Shown here: piece after piece, positions 38,744-51,240 of the stretch
How the letters are laid out: each line of letters starts with the position of its first letter
Numbering within the stretch: the stretch's first letter is position 1
Assembly (NCBI GenBank): GCA_039707465.1
Contig: CM077648.1
Coordinates: 22,010,119-22,074,118, forward strand
DNA length: 64,000 nt
DNA from: Rhabdophis nuchalis
Lineage: Eukaryota > Chordata > Lepidosauria > Squamata > Natricidae
Direction of reading: 5' to 3'
Program-made: the position numbers and the translations under genes
Notes under the pieces: model-generated
The model's database searches: none
What the model saw: only the letters and a program-made list of their open reading frames with translations
Told to the model about the DNA's origin: nothing

Positions 38744-39233
38744 AGACACAGCGCTTTAACAATTGCTATCATTTGAAAAAAAGCGGTTTACATTTTCATC
38801 ACAATGGGCAACTCTATAATCAAATGACCTGAAAAGACAGCAGCTTTTTGACCTTCAGACCAGGTGATCAGATGATGCTTTCAGACAGGTCTCTTGTGAG
38901 GAAGGATACATCAAAAGGTCCCCAATGACCTGTCTCTTCCAAGTTTTTCTTCTTTCATGGCCAAATTCACATGGATCTAGCAAGGGTGAGAGTTTTTTTA
39001 AATAGATTTTTTGGGACATCATGCCATCTATTGTTTGACAAGCATTTGAAATTAGAACTTCGACTTAATATAGAGGGGGTAATAACAGCTCTTCCTAAAA
39101 AGGATGAGATCTTAAGTCTGAGGTTTCCCTCTTCTTCATGCTTCTTACTACTCATTGCTTCTAGGCTCCAAGACCTGAAATCTCACCCTGAAGCAGACTG
39201 GCAGAAGAATTTTAGATGTTTTTTCTAATCTTA

Positions 39234-39774
39234 TGATGATGTTTGTCCATTGTGTTCAAAGAGGACCTTAACTTCTAACAGGTTGTGGGCTGGCCACAAT
39301 GCGTCCTCCAGTGGATGGTATGACCTATATGGACACGAAAGGTTCTGCCACACATCGGGCAGACATGTGTGGGCACCATTGTTGCAGCATTTGCAGCTCT
39401 GGCTTTGTGGAGTGCTTGTTTCTCTTGTGCTATGGTTGCTCTTCTGTCCTCAGATGTCTGGCAGCCTTGGTGGATCGGCGTACACCATGTTGATCGATCT
39501 TGTGCCAAGGTTTTCCAGGAAGTGGTGCCAATATCCAGGAACTTGAAGGAGGATCTGTTAGTAGGACAAGATGCCAGATACAGAAGTCCTCTCCAGAGCA
39601 GGACTGCCATAGGTTCACACCCTGCTGATGAAAGCCCAGACACTCTGGGCAGGCCATGTTGCAAGAATGCCAGACCATCACATCCCCAAACAGTTCTTCT
39701 GTGGTGAGCTGTCTCAAGGAAAGTGGTCACACAGGGGACAAAGAAAGCGATACAAAGACACGTTGAAAGCCTCC
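39234..39774 (-). mobile_element. LINE with inverted 5' segment, flanked by a 13-bp duplication
   Basis: From about 39,555 down to 39,275 the minus strand reads FLDIGTTSWKTLAQDRSTW, then CPMCGRTF...H (a C-terminal finger). From about 39,560 to 39,774 the plus strand reads DTEVLSRAGLP, stop, then LWAGHVARMPDHHIPKQFF and RKRYKDTLKAS, the part that should precede it. TTTTCTAATCTTA flanks the whole (39221-39233, 39775-39787). One in-frame TAG and no intact ORF. Confidence 0.85.
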
Positions 39775-39992
39775 TTTTCTAATCTTAGTTTTTGTCTGAA
39801 TGTCGGGAGCAAAGCTCTGTGTAAGTATTAAGTACATATGCTTAGGTATACTGTAAATCTTATTGAGTTGAAGGTTTTCCCTAGAAGACTATGCTGGGGT
39901 GAAGTCCTAGTCCTATCTGAGTCACAATCAAGATAATGAATCTTTCCACAGCTCTATTTTGTGTCCCCTGTTTGGTTGTGTTTCTCCTATGT

Positions 39993-40723
39993 CAGTGATG
40001 GCGAACCTTTTTAGGCTCGCGTGCCATAACGGGGGGAGGTGCAGGGGAGGTCGTGTGTGGGCGTGCCGCACCCATAATGCAATGTGCGACCCTCCCTAAT
40101 GTGCATGCACGCACTACAGATCTCCCCCCCATTTTTTACATGCTCTTTTCGCCCTCCCCAGGCTCTAGAGGCTTTATAGGAGCCTGGGGAGGGCGAAAAG
40201 AGCCTCCCTCCCCCCCCCAGGCCTCCGGAGGCTTCATGAACTTCCCTGAAGCCTTGGGAGCACTCAAAATGACACTGCAAGCAAATCGGAGGTCACTTCC
40301 GGTTTTGGCGGTGCATCATTTTGAGTGCTCCAGAGGCTTCCCAGGCCCTCCGGAGGCCCTCCGGAGGCTGTCTGGAGGCTTCAGCAACCTTCAGGAGGCT
40401 TCCCTGAATCCTCCGGAGCACTCAAAATGACGCGCCACCAAAACCGGAAGTGACCTCCGATTGCTTGCAGCATCATTTTGAGCACTCCAGAGACTTCAGG
40501 GAAGTTCATGAAGCCTCTGGGGGGCTTTTGGGGGGCGCGGGGGGTTTCTTTTTGCCCTCCCCAGGCTCCAAAGGCTTCATAGGGTGAAAAAAGCATGAAA
40601 AAAAATCAGCTGGCCAGCGCACGCATGGCGCGCTGGCCAGCTGACAGGGCATCGCCTCACGTGCCCTGACAAATGGCTCTGCATGCCACCTGTGGCACAC
40701 GTGCCATAGGTTCGCCATCACTG
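39993..40723. mobile_element. hAT-type element with internal inverted duplication
   Basis: CAGTGATGGCGAACC to GGTTCGCCATCACTG, flanks TCCTATGT / CCCTATGT (7 of 8). Inside, a block with GGTCACTTCCGGTTTTGGCG near 40,290 is repeated inverted near 40,430-40,460. Confidence 0.85.
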
Positions 40724-40731
40724 CCCTATGT

Positions 40732-41860
40732 GGTTGAATTGAATGTTAAAGCAAAGAAACCTTTATTCAAGCCAAATTCCAGGGGTGGAAAACAGAAACC
40801 CATTTTATGCCACCTCTCTTCCATAGTCACCATCCCGCAGACTATGTGACCTCTTGCGTCGTTGATCAAATGAGGTTGAGGGGCAGGCATTACAAAGTTT
40901 TCTGAGACGCTCTGGACGATGGGATAGTGCTGTTGGAGTGAATCTGACTAAACACATGCAAGACCCTATATTGGGATGAGTAGAAATGGTTAAGTCAACT
41001 CCTGAAATAAACTGAAATATGCCCCTAATTTTCTAGTAGAGTATTTAAATGGTTAGGAAATGTCAGGCAGATTACAGCTAAATAAGCTAATGTTAACATG
41101 ACATTCAGAATAACACTGATGGTGTATCCACTTGTTCAGCAAATGCCTCTTTACTAAATGGTATCAAAGTATAACCAAATAAATGATTAAACCTGAAATA
41201 TTTCCCTCCCTCAGTAATGGGACTTTGGCAGCCATACACCCAATATCACTATCTAGATATTGCAGTAGACTTTTGCAAAGATCGTTCACTTTTTCCTTAT
41301 TTGGACTGACATTGACTGCTGGCCTAATGTGTGCCTTAAAGTGTATTTAGTTCTCTTTTTTTATATGATTCTTGTTGAAACTTTTTTTTTTAAGTTCTTC
41401 CTTTAAAAGTTTCCATCTGTGTGAATATAAAATGTCTTGAATTATTTAGTCTATTCTACAATAGCTTATGTAATACGGTGCTTTCAAGGTTACAGTTGTG
41501 CAATCCTAGAAAAAGACAGCTTCTTTAAAGATGAACCTTCCACATGCTGCAAAATACTTTTGGGGAATCAAATCCACAGCAGAATCCTACTCCTTAAATG
41601 TTGGGATTTCAGTTCTTGGAATTTGCAGCCCTCTGCTTGGAATAATCTGGCATTTGCCTAGATTCTCCTAACGACATCTGGATACCATTTTATTTAATTC
41701 ATTTTGAATGTGAATACTAGAACCAATACAGAAACATTTTTTGAACTAATAGCCAAGCAAAAATCACTCATTTAAAAAAAAAGAACATGTCATTAAAGGA
41801 GAGTCTGTAAGGGGAAAAAAAGGCACACATTCAGAAAAAATGCAGGGCCGTATTCTCCTA
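40732..41860. other. Intergenic, nothing recognised
   Basis: Unique AT-rich DNA without long ORFs. The same applies to 36,490-37,300 (only short TG/AG and GAAT repeats at 37,168-37,217), 37,740-38,340 and 38,752-39,220. Confidence 0.5.
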
Positions 41861-41863
41861 CCG

Positions 41864-41998
41864 CAGGGGTCTGCAAAGTTGGCTCTTTTAAGACCGGTGG
41901 ACTTTGACTCCAAGAATTCCCCAGACAGCCTGGCTGGCTGGGGAATTCTGGGAGTCGAAGTCCACCGGTCTTAAAAGAGCCAACTTTGCAGACCCCTG
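41864..41998. mobile_element. 135-bp palindromic hAT MITE
   Basis: CAGGGGTCTGCAAAGTTGGC with a near-perfect reverse complement at the other end; perfect flanks TCCTACCG. Confidence 0.92.
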
Positions 41999-42447
41999 TC
42001 CTACCGTATTCTCAATCCATGTGTATCTGAGACTCTGCTTCTGGTTCTCCACTTTTTTGTAGGGATGGAGTTGGAAGGCTGTTAGTGTTGGGAGACCTGC
42101 TCTAGTAGACTTTCCAGGTCTACCAACTCCCATGCTTTGGGCTTTAAGTGACCAGGCATTGAGCTATTTCAGCAAAACGTTGGGATGAGAATTAATGCCA
42201 TCACTTATTGCCTGAATTTATGTGTAGATTATTTAGATCTTTTCATTTGTTGATTTTTATGGGTAGGCTATGGGTCTTTATATTCTTTTGTGGATACACT
42301 GTGAACTGCTGAACATCTTTTCAAATTTTAAATCCAAAAAAGAAAGGAGGGAGGAAGGAAGGAAAGAATCTGCAAAAATATAACTATTAGACAAAATTTC
42401 AAACTTTAGAGAAATTCAGATAAAACTGGTTATTTGTATGCACACAC

Positions 42448-42620
42448 TAAAGGTGGGTTGCTAATCTTTTTACTACTGTTTTGGGTGCATTCCTGCAATC
42501 ACTCCTGCGCGCATATCACACTTCTATGCATGTGCAGAAGCATGCAGGTGGGTGGAGCCTCCTGCCACCGCTACTACTGGTTCAGCCAATCAGGGCCGAA
42601 CTGGCAAAAACCCACCTCTG
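42448..42620. mobile_element. hAT-type MITE
   Basis: TAAAGGTGGGTTGC to AACCCACCTCTG, perfect flanks GCACACAC (42440-42447, 42621-42628), though that flank is itself a simple repeat. Confidence 0.7.
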
Positions 42621-42770
42621 GCACACACCTAGACACACAAATAAATATATATATAAGATGATTCTACTAACTTCCCTTTTTATGACCCTGAGTCAGCAGA
42701 GGAAAACAGAAAGCTTTTGATTTCTTATCCTTCATCCTAATACATCTAAAAAACTTCTATTTGGTGCTCA

Positions 42771-42775
42771 TCTTT

Positions 42776-42833
<58 letters not shown>

Positions 42834-42913
42834 TTCCTTTCTTTCTTCCTTTCTTCCTTCCTTCCTTCCTTCCTTCCTTCCTTCCTTCCTTCCTTTCTTT
42901 CTTTCTTTCTTTT
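42771..42913. repeat. (CTTT)n/(CCTT)n microsatellite
   Basis: About 140 bp of pure pyrimidine tetranucleotides, CTTT outside and CCTT inside. Open frames here on both strands are artefacts. Confidence 0.97.
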
Positions 42914-44167
42914 GAAAATCTGAAATGCTGGCCTCTGTATATCCACTTTAAGAAATGGTATGTCCTGCTTAAGCAATAACTTATGCAGTAAACCAACTTG
43001 TAAATAAAATGTCCCTTCTCCTTTGCACTATAGTTTATAGAACTAGAGGCAAATGTTACTTCTATTTCTTAAGCTACAGTCCCTGGCACTTAGTAATAGC
43101 AATTTTTTCTCCTGATCTGCTCATGCAATAATTTCTATTTGTTTTTTTCCTTGTGTAAATGCTTTCGTAACTTGAAGCAGCCTGCAATATTGACACAGTC
43201 CTTGTTGCTTGCATAATGCTTACTCAATGAAAATATCTATATCTCTATAATGAAATGTAAAGGGCAAGCAGAAAGAAAAAACATAAAAGAAAGTTTCTTG
43301 TCCTGACCTGTTGCAACACGCTTTATTAGATCAGTTGCAGCTACAGGAGATTGAAGAAGTACCAAGTAAAGGGCAATTGACAGTCAGCTATTCTGTCTAT
43401 TCTAAGAGATTAGATTTAGCTCAAGGTAAATCCATTGTTGTATTGGATTAAACTGAATCAATTCAGTGCTCATTGCACATCAACACTCAACTAAGGTGAT
43501 CCAGTACAGCAGAAAAATATGCTGGTTTAAGGACATGCTAACCACTCTTTCACGCCCTGCTCTTCCTTGACAATAAAGCAGAAAAGAGGCCGAGGAGGGA
43601 GGGAAGGAGGGAGGGAGAGAAGTAGGTGGGGAATCTTCCGATAGTTGCATCAAAAGATTCACTGCTATCAGTTCTCCTGTCCCACAGAATGGTCACTTTA
43701 TGGCCTTGGAAAACAGGCAAAAGAGAAGCTGTCTCGTCCATTTCTTCCTCCGTGGAAGCAAAATACCCGATCCCTTTTCTCTCTCTCCTCTGAGGAGTAG
43801 TGGTTGTTCATTCCTCTGTCTGCAGAGAGTGTCAGCTGAGGAACCTCTTTCTTTGCTTCCCTTACTTACTTACTTTACTTATTCTACCAGAAGGAAGGTA
43901 GAAAATAATATTTAACCACTAGTCCCACCAAGCAAAAAGGTGGCCTTCCCACCCACCCCCAAGTGTTTTAATATCTTTAGCACCTGGTAGGGGATGGGTG
44001 GTTTATTATGCCCTGGAAAGTGTGACCACTTAGCTTGCTGATCATGTTCTGCTGTGCTTGGCCTTCTAGGGCCACGTGGAGGGCAGAGATATTGGGGGGT
44101 AGCAGCTACAGATCATTCCTTCCCCTGAGAACACTCCAAAGCCAAAGTATCTCTCTGTGGCATAGGC
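42914..44167. other. Intergenic, nothing recognised
   Basis: No repeat family or gene identified; short open frames only. Confidence 0.5.
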
Positions 44168-44175
44168 AAACTGAT

Positions 44176-44440
44176 CAGGGGTGGGTTGCTGCTGGTGTTA
44201 CTGCTGGCTTGCTTTGCTCATGTGTGTGCCCACTGCGCGTTGCTTGCGCATGCGCAGTTTCCTGTTAATTGTTCTACACATGCGCAGAACATTATAAAAT
44301 GACTAAAAAACAGCATGGGCGACCGGGGAACCGGTTCAGGGGCTTGGCCAGCCTTCCGTCCCTACCGGTTTTGCAATCCAGTCCCAATATCCAATACTGG
44401 TTTCCCTGAACCGGTGTGAACTGGTAGCAACCCACCTCTG
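44176..44440. mobile_element. hAT-type element (CAGGGGTGGGTTGC)
   Basis: CAGGGGTGGGTTGCTGC to GTAGCAACCCACCTCTG, perfect flanks AAACTGAT. Confidence 0.88.
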
Positions 44441-45042
44441 AAACTGATGGTTAAAGAGTCTCTTCTCTTTGTGATACAGATATTTCTCTTATCATAACCT
44501 AATTTTGCGAAACTTCTTCTCCAGTAACATTGTACTGCAAACTAGATCATACAAAACCTTTGCCAGACCAATTCTCGAATACAGCTTGTCTGCCTGGAAT
44601 CTATACTGTATATCAGACATTAATACAATTGAACAGAGGTATTTCATGGGAAGAGTACTTCACTGCTCAAAACAGAATCCCTTATGCCACCAGACTTGAA
44701 ATTTTGGGCTTGGACAACCTGGAACTATGCTGCTATAGTCTGACCTAAGCATAGTACACAAAATTATCTGCTACAATGTCCTACCTGTCAATGATTACTT
44801 CAGCTTCAACCTTAATAATATGTGAGCAAGCAATAGCTACAAACTCAAGGTTAACCGCTCCAAAGTCGATTGCAGAAAATACGACTTCAGCAACAGAGTA
44901 GTCAATGCCTGGAATGGTCTACCTGACTCCATTGTTACTTCCTCTAACCCTCACAGTTTGAACCTTAAACTGTCTACCGTGGACCTCACCCCATTCCTAA
45001 GCGATCCATAAGGGGGTGTGCATAAACACACTAGCGTGCCTA

Positions 45043-48000
45043 CTGCGCATGCGCGAAGAGATGGCGGTCTGCCTCTGAGCTCCGCGCGGGCCGCGGGGGC
45101 TCTTTGGAAAACAGGGATGCCGCCCGACCCTCTTTACCAGCTCTGAGGGTCGGGCCCAGTAAGTGACCACCCTGGCTTACCATCGAGGCCATGGACGGCC
45201 TCCCAGGGTGAGTTGACGGCCAAGAACGGGGTTTTTGCTGACCGGAAGGCGCCGGTCAGCTGGAGACGCCGGGCGTCAGGCCGATGTCGGGCCGATGCCG
45301 GGCTTGTAGAGCCCGCCGGGGGGAGAAAGCGGGGGAGAAAGCGGAGTGTTGGAGACCGGGCAGAAGGTTTGCTGGACGCTGGAGAGGCGGAGACCGGGCA
45401 GGAGGCTGGGCAGGAGGCTTGCCAGAAGGTCTACCGAGGCGTGCCGAATGTCGAAGGCCGAAGGACGTGAGAGGCCGGGTTGCCAGAGGCCGGGACGCCA
45501 GGCTGGACAGAAGGCAAGCTGGGACTGCCGAGTGCGGAGGGCCATGGGGGGCCAGGACGCGGAAGGCCGGGATGCCAGCCTGGGAGGGACAACTGGCGAG
45601 GACGATCTAGGCCCGATAACAGCAGGGCCGTAGCCGAGATGACCCAATCTGGACTCCTTTATTTGGCCGACTCCATTAGTGTACCGGTGAGTGGGAAAAT
45701 CGGAGGTCTAGCAGCCGGGAGCCGGGAGGCCGCATAACAGCTGGGCCGAGGCCTAAGAAGATCCAGGCTGAGGCCCTGTTCCCTACTGACTCTGCCCTGT
45801 TTAAACCAACTTAAACCAGGACCCACAAGGGGGGCCGGGAGATCCTGCAAGGGGCCCAACCATGTACCATCTTTGGCTGAGGCCTGAGGCTCTGGAAGAA
45901 TGGGACTGGACTGGACTTGCTAAGGCCACACCTGTGATAGTGCACTTATGTGATCATGTGCACTTTATGCGATTATTTATGGACCATCATACCCAGGATT
46001 TTAACTTCCCTATACCGTATTATTGACTTACTGGAATTAATTAATTTTAACATCTATTTAATATTTATTGAATATATATTTTAACATCTTATTTAATATT
46101 TATTCTGACCATCCAAGCATCTCTGTACCCAATTGATTCCCTGCTGTTGATGTGACCCGTAATATATTCAAGGGCAGACCTAATCCTACTGCAGGAGTCC
46201 CCCCTCTCGCAGGTATGGCCCGCTGTGTTATCAAGGGCACACTTTGATGAGGGACTAATAAGTCAGGAGAAGTGGCGAAAGCGCAGGTGTAGGGGTTTTT
46301 TAGTTAAAAAATTGCTGTTTATTTTAGGGGGTACCAGGGAGGGGGGAGGGTTTAGACAGGTTGAGACTAGCCAGAAGGGAACGGGCCGAGCCAGCAGACG
46401 ACGGAGGGAGGCGGATGGTTCCGCTAAGAGGGGGGAAACACAAGTCATTCCGGTGGAGGGCTTCCCCATCCAGAGGGTCGTGGGGAGGGGCAGGTCCGAG
46501 GGGAGACAAGTTCCATCCTCCCGGTTGGAGGCACGTAGCCGTTGGTTACAAACGGTCAGTTGCCACAACCCCCGCAGGCTAGGTGGTCAGGGAGTACAGA
46601 GCCAGGGCCTGCGGCTGATGTTTTGCAACGCCAGGTCCGTTGTCAACAAAGCCCCCCTCATTAATGACCTGGTGTCAGAGGGGGAGCCGGACCTGGCTGG
46701 AATTGCGGAGACCTGGTTGGGCCACGAGGGAGGACTCCCCCTCGTTGAAATGTGCCCACCAGGCTACCGCGCTTTTCATCAGCCCCGGGCCCTAGGCAGG
46801 GGTGGTGGGGTAGCGGTCATTGTTAAGGAATGTCTTGAGCCGAGAGAGACCGTTGTGCCACAGACCACCGGTTGTGAGTCCCTCTGCGTGAAGTGGGGCC
46901 TAGGGAGGCAGTTGGGCTTGCTGGTTGTATACCTGGCTCCCCGCTATGTAGCAGCAGCCCTGCCCGAGCTCCTAGAGGTGATCGCTACGGTGGCAGTTGA
47001 GACCCCCAGACTTCTAGTCATGGGGGACTTTAACCTGCCATCGGTGGGCGAATCATCCGGGGTAGCTCGGGAGTTCATGGCTTCCATGACGGCCATGGAC
47101 CTGACCCAAGTAATTCAAGGCCCCACGCACGAGGGTGGACACACACCGGATCTCATCTTTGTCTCAGGCCAATGGAAGAGTGATCTGGGTATAGGGGATA
47201 TAGTCATCACACCCTTGTCATGGACAGACCACTCACTTCTCCGGCTTGACTTTCCGACCGCTACTCCCCTCCGCGGGGAGGTGGAACCTGAGTTACCAAT
47301 CTGGTTCCGCCCCAGGCGCCTGATGGACCCAGATGGGTTCCAAGCGGCGCTTGGGCCACTTCCTGTACCCCTGACCCGCGCCCCGATGGAGGACCTCGTG
47401 GCCGCATGGAATACTGCGACCACGGGAGCCTTGGATCGGGTCGCGCCCTTGCGGCCTCTCTTGCGGCGGCGAGCCACCCTGGCTCCTTGGTTTACCGAGG
47501 AGCTGAGGGTGATGAAACGCCACAAGAGATGCCTAGAGAGAAGATGGAGGTATACCCGCTCTGAATCTGACCGGACACAGGTAAGAACCCATTTACGGAC
47601 TTACATTGTGGCGCTGAGAGTGGCCAAACGCCATCATTGCGCCACTCTCATAGCATCCGCAGATAACCGCCCTGCCGCCCTGTTTAGGGTGACCCGTACC
47701 CTCCTTCAACAGAGGGTGCGGGAAGCCCCCTTACAGGGTAGAGCAGAGGAATTTGTGTCTTATCTGCAGGAGAAAATCGCTCAGATACAGAATGAGTTAG
47801 CCCCCATTGCTGGTCCAGTGGATTGCCACGAGGGGGATCTTGTTTGGGAGGAGTTTGACTCCGTTATTTCCGAGGATATGGACAGGTTACGTGGGCGACT
47901 GCGAGCCACCACATGTTTATTGGACCCGTGTCCCTCCTGGCTTGTACTGGCATCCTGGGAGGTGACACGAGGCTGGCTCCAAGAGGTTATCAACGCATCC

Positions 48001-49627
48001 TTGAGTGAGGGTTCCTTGCCTGCCTCCCTAAAAGAGGCCATGGTGAGGCCCCTCCTCAAGAAGCCCTCTTTGGATCCAGCTTTATTAACCAACTATCGTC
48101 CAGTCTCCAACCTTCCCTTTTTGGCGAAGGTTGTTGAGAGTGTGGTGGCACAACAGTTTCCCCGTCATCTGGAGGAAATTGATTATCTAGACCCGCGCCA
48201 GTCCGGCTTTCGACCCGGGCATAGCACCGAGACGGCATTGGTCGCGTTGGTGGATGATCTCTGGAGGGCCAGAGATGGGGGTTGCTCCTCCATCCTGGTT
48301 CTGTTAGACCTCTCGGCGGCTTTCGATACCATCGACCATGGTATCCTATTGCATCGGCTGGGGGGGTTGGGGGTGGGAGGCACCGTTTTGCGGTGGTTCT
48401 CCTCCTACCTCTCTGGCCGATCGCAATTTGTGTTGACAGGAGAGCAGAGGTCGACCCCGAGACCCCTCACATGTGGGGTGCCTCAGGGGTCGGTCCTCTC
48501 GCCTCTCCTGTTCAACACATACATGAAGCCGCTGGGCGAGATCATCCGTGGTTTTGGGGTAGAGTATCATCTCTACGCTGATGATACTCAGCTGTATATA
48601 TCTACCCCAAACCACCCCAACGATGCCGTAGCGGTGATGTGCCAGTGTCTGGAAGCCGTGCGGATCTGGATGGGAAGTAACGGACTCAGGCTCAACCCGA
48701 CCAAGACTGAGTGGCTGTGGTTTCCGGCTGCCCGATTCAACCAGCTGACTCCATCGCTGGCCATAGGGGGCGAACATCTTGCCCCTGTGGATGGGGCGCG
48801 CAACTTGGGTGTCCTCCTGGATACCCGGCTGTCCATGGAAGATCAAGTGACAGCCGTGGCCAGGAGGGCGTTTTACCAGGTTCGCCTGGTACGCCAGTTG
48901 CGCCCCCTATTGGATCGGGACGCCCTTCGCACAGTCACTCATGCTCTCGTGACATCCCGACTGGATTATTGCAACTCTCTCTATGGGGCTCCCCTTGAGG
49001 TGTACCCGGAGGCTTCAGTTGGTCCAGAACGCAGCCGCGCGAGCAATTATGGGCACCTCTAGGTTTGCCCACGTAACACCGCTCTTGCGCGAGCTGCACT
49101 GGCTACCTGTCGTCTTCCGGGTGCGCTTCAAGGTGTTAATTACCATCTTCAAAGCGCTCCATGGCTCGGGACCTAGCTACCTGCGGGATCGGATCCTGCC
49201 CCATACATCCTCACGGCCGATTCGCTCCCACAGAGAGGGACTTCTCCGGGTGCTGTCCACTAGACTTTGTCAGCGGGCGACGCCCAGGGGAAGGGCCTTC
49301 TCTGTGGCGGGCCCAGCCCTCTGGAACGACCTTCCCCCCGATATCAGGACAACCACGGACCTCCGCTCCTTCCGCTTAAAATTAAAGACACACTTTTTTC
49401 GCCTGGCCGGCCTTGGGTAGTCTCTTTTTAGGTTAGGGGTTTTAGGGGTAATTTTTAGTTTAGTTTATGGGTTTTAGCGCAGGATCAATTTAATCCATTT
49501 TTAATTTTGTATTTTGTATTTTGTCTGTGGTCTTATTTGTATTTTTAATTGCCTGTGCCCCGCCTCGAGTCCCCTTGGGGAGAGAGAGCGGGATATAAAA
49601 TTAAATTATTATTATTATTATTATTAT
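45043..49627 (+). mobile_element. Near full-length L2 LINE
   Basis: About 4.6 kb: a CpG-rich leader (45,043-46,224), a long ORF2, and a 3' UTR ending GGGAGAGAGAGCGGGATATA and (ATT)n. It interrupts an older LINE. Length, the untruncated GC-rich 5' part and a single coding break indicate a young copy. Confidence 0.88.
46225..49420 (+). pseudogene. L2 ORF2 endonuclease-reverse transcriptase, one frameshift
   Basis: Retrotransposon polyprotein for target-primed reverse transcription. An open frame from about 46,225 (first codon GTG; the true start is uncertain) runs to 49,062. The apurinic-type endonuclease shows LMFCNARSVVNKAPLINDLV, GDFNLPSVGE and WTDHSLLRLDF. The RT shows [47 protein letters not shown] and the active site [12 protein letters not shown]. 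At about 48,982 two bases are missing relative to the copy at 62,854-64,000 (CTCTA-TGGGG), shifting the frame; the C-terminal part continues at 48,983-49,420 ([37 protein letters not shown]). Otherwise unbroken. Confidence 0.9.
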
Positions 49628-49745
49628 GTCGCTGTCCTACGCTCCCCATTTATTTGTATTCATTTCCTTCGTTCATGTCCATGTTTATACTTATACCTGT
49701 TATCTTCTATATGTTTGACAACCCAAATAAAAATAAATAAATAAA

Positions 49746-51240
49746 ATCATTCTTCCAAGCCCTGCCTGCCAGCCTGCCCAGGAATCATATGCCAGGATTT
49801 GGAAAGGTTGGCAAGACTGCTTACCTGGATTCTTCCTTGCCCAAAGGTGGCAGCCCTGAAGACCAGTGACCAGTGATATTTTTTAAATATAACAGTGGCA
49901 TAACTAAAAATTAGAAAGGAGATAAACAATGGAAGATTATAATTTAATATAAATCTGTGTATTACTATTAGCACTATATAACTCTATTAAACACAACTAA
50001 TATGATTATTAATATTTTTCTCGTAGTAAAAGGAGCGACACTTAGAATATGGAGATTGGCATAAAAATAACCTACTGAAATATTGAATAATCCAAAGAAT
50101 GAAAGATTATAATTCAACAAAATATGTGTATTATTACTAAAACTCGATAAGGTTGTCAACTGTATTAAATATAAAAAATATTGTTTTATCTGTACTAAAA
50201 TGTAAGACACTCCAGTACTACACTGTTCACACAATTATATGTTTGTTAAAAAAAAATCTTGGGGGGAAAAAAAAGATCAGTGACCAATGATGAGGAGAAG
50301 GCATGCCTGCAGCATCCAAGAGCAGGATCCCCATCCCTAAACTTTCCTAGGTACAAGGCATGGCATGGCAAATACGTAAAGCAAGAATATAAGATTAAAG
50401 GTTGCCTCCTTGGGAAAAGATTGGCCAAAGGCAATATTATCCATTCATTTCCTCTAAGTCCATTTGCTGAAGCATCACTGATCTGCATTTAGTGGTTGCC
50501 CAGAGGAGTGCTTAGGTAGCCACAACATATTGTGGAATATTCAATCCCAGTCATTGTCAGATTTTGTCCTCCAAAACAAGATTTGGAAAGAATAGCATTG
50601 AAAAAGCAATTTAGGCATGAAATAACTCATTGACATAACTAGTTAACATTGATTCATGACAGCCGCAAAACCAGCTACTGGTATATTGCAGCCTACTGGT
50701 CCGTGGTAAAAGGCTAATGAGCTGAGAATGTTGCGTTCAAAAGTCAGGGAACCAAAATATATTTTGCTAAGCAAGAAACTATCTCACACCTTTCATTTGA
50801 AAGAAGCTTTTCAAAAGCTTCTGCCAACCAAAACCTAGGTACTATTGTTAATAGATTAAGCACGCAACACACCTTTATCTTGAAACATATCCAGTGTTAC
50901 CAGGGTGCTTGCTTGAATAACCTGATCTGGGCATGGTTCATGTTTAATACATGGATATCGATCCAGTTTGAAGCTAGCATATCCATGGCAATACGTTGGG
51001 ATATTTGTTGCAGGATATAGAATATTGCGACACTCTGATCTTGTAATAATAATGTCTTTGAGTACTGAATATGTAGAGTGCATCTGTTTGTTTATCTGGC
51101 ACACAGTATTAGCTGAAAAACAAACTTGCTGGGTAGATAAAAGGAAATCCATGGGCAAGTTAAATCAGTTTTGTGTATGAGGACTTTGGTCTGAGATTAA
51201 GTTTCTACGGGAATATATGACAGTATATATGATAATATAG
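49746..51240. other. Intergenic, nothing recognised
   Basis: AT-rich unique DNA between LINEs. A GAAAGATTATAATT(C/T)AA-type phrase occurs near 49,930 and again near 50,100, suggesting an old local duplication of about 170 bp. 61,890-62,412 is also featureless. Confidence 0.45.

Larger units (their letters stand above)
44498..49745 (+). mobile_element. LINE 3' end (same family as 1,992-2,486) split by a full-length L2
   Basis: 44,498-45,043 encodes KTFARPILEYSLSAWN and LEILGLDNLELCC, then decayed RT tail. The remaining 3' UTR (GTCCTACGCTCCCCATTTAT...CTGTTATCTTCTATATG, then AAATAAATAAA) continues at about 49,628. The uninterrupted copy at 2,340-2,450 shows the two pieces were contiguous. Confidence 0.85.

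Noticed and set aside
42746..42996. Lys/Arg/Glu-rich and Phe-rich ORFs
   Set aside because: Translation of the CTTT/CCTT microsatellite.
46225..49420. Host gene with a large ORF
   Set aside because: All domains are L2 endonuclease and reverse transcriptase, and the ends match a LINE.
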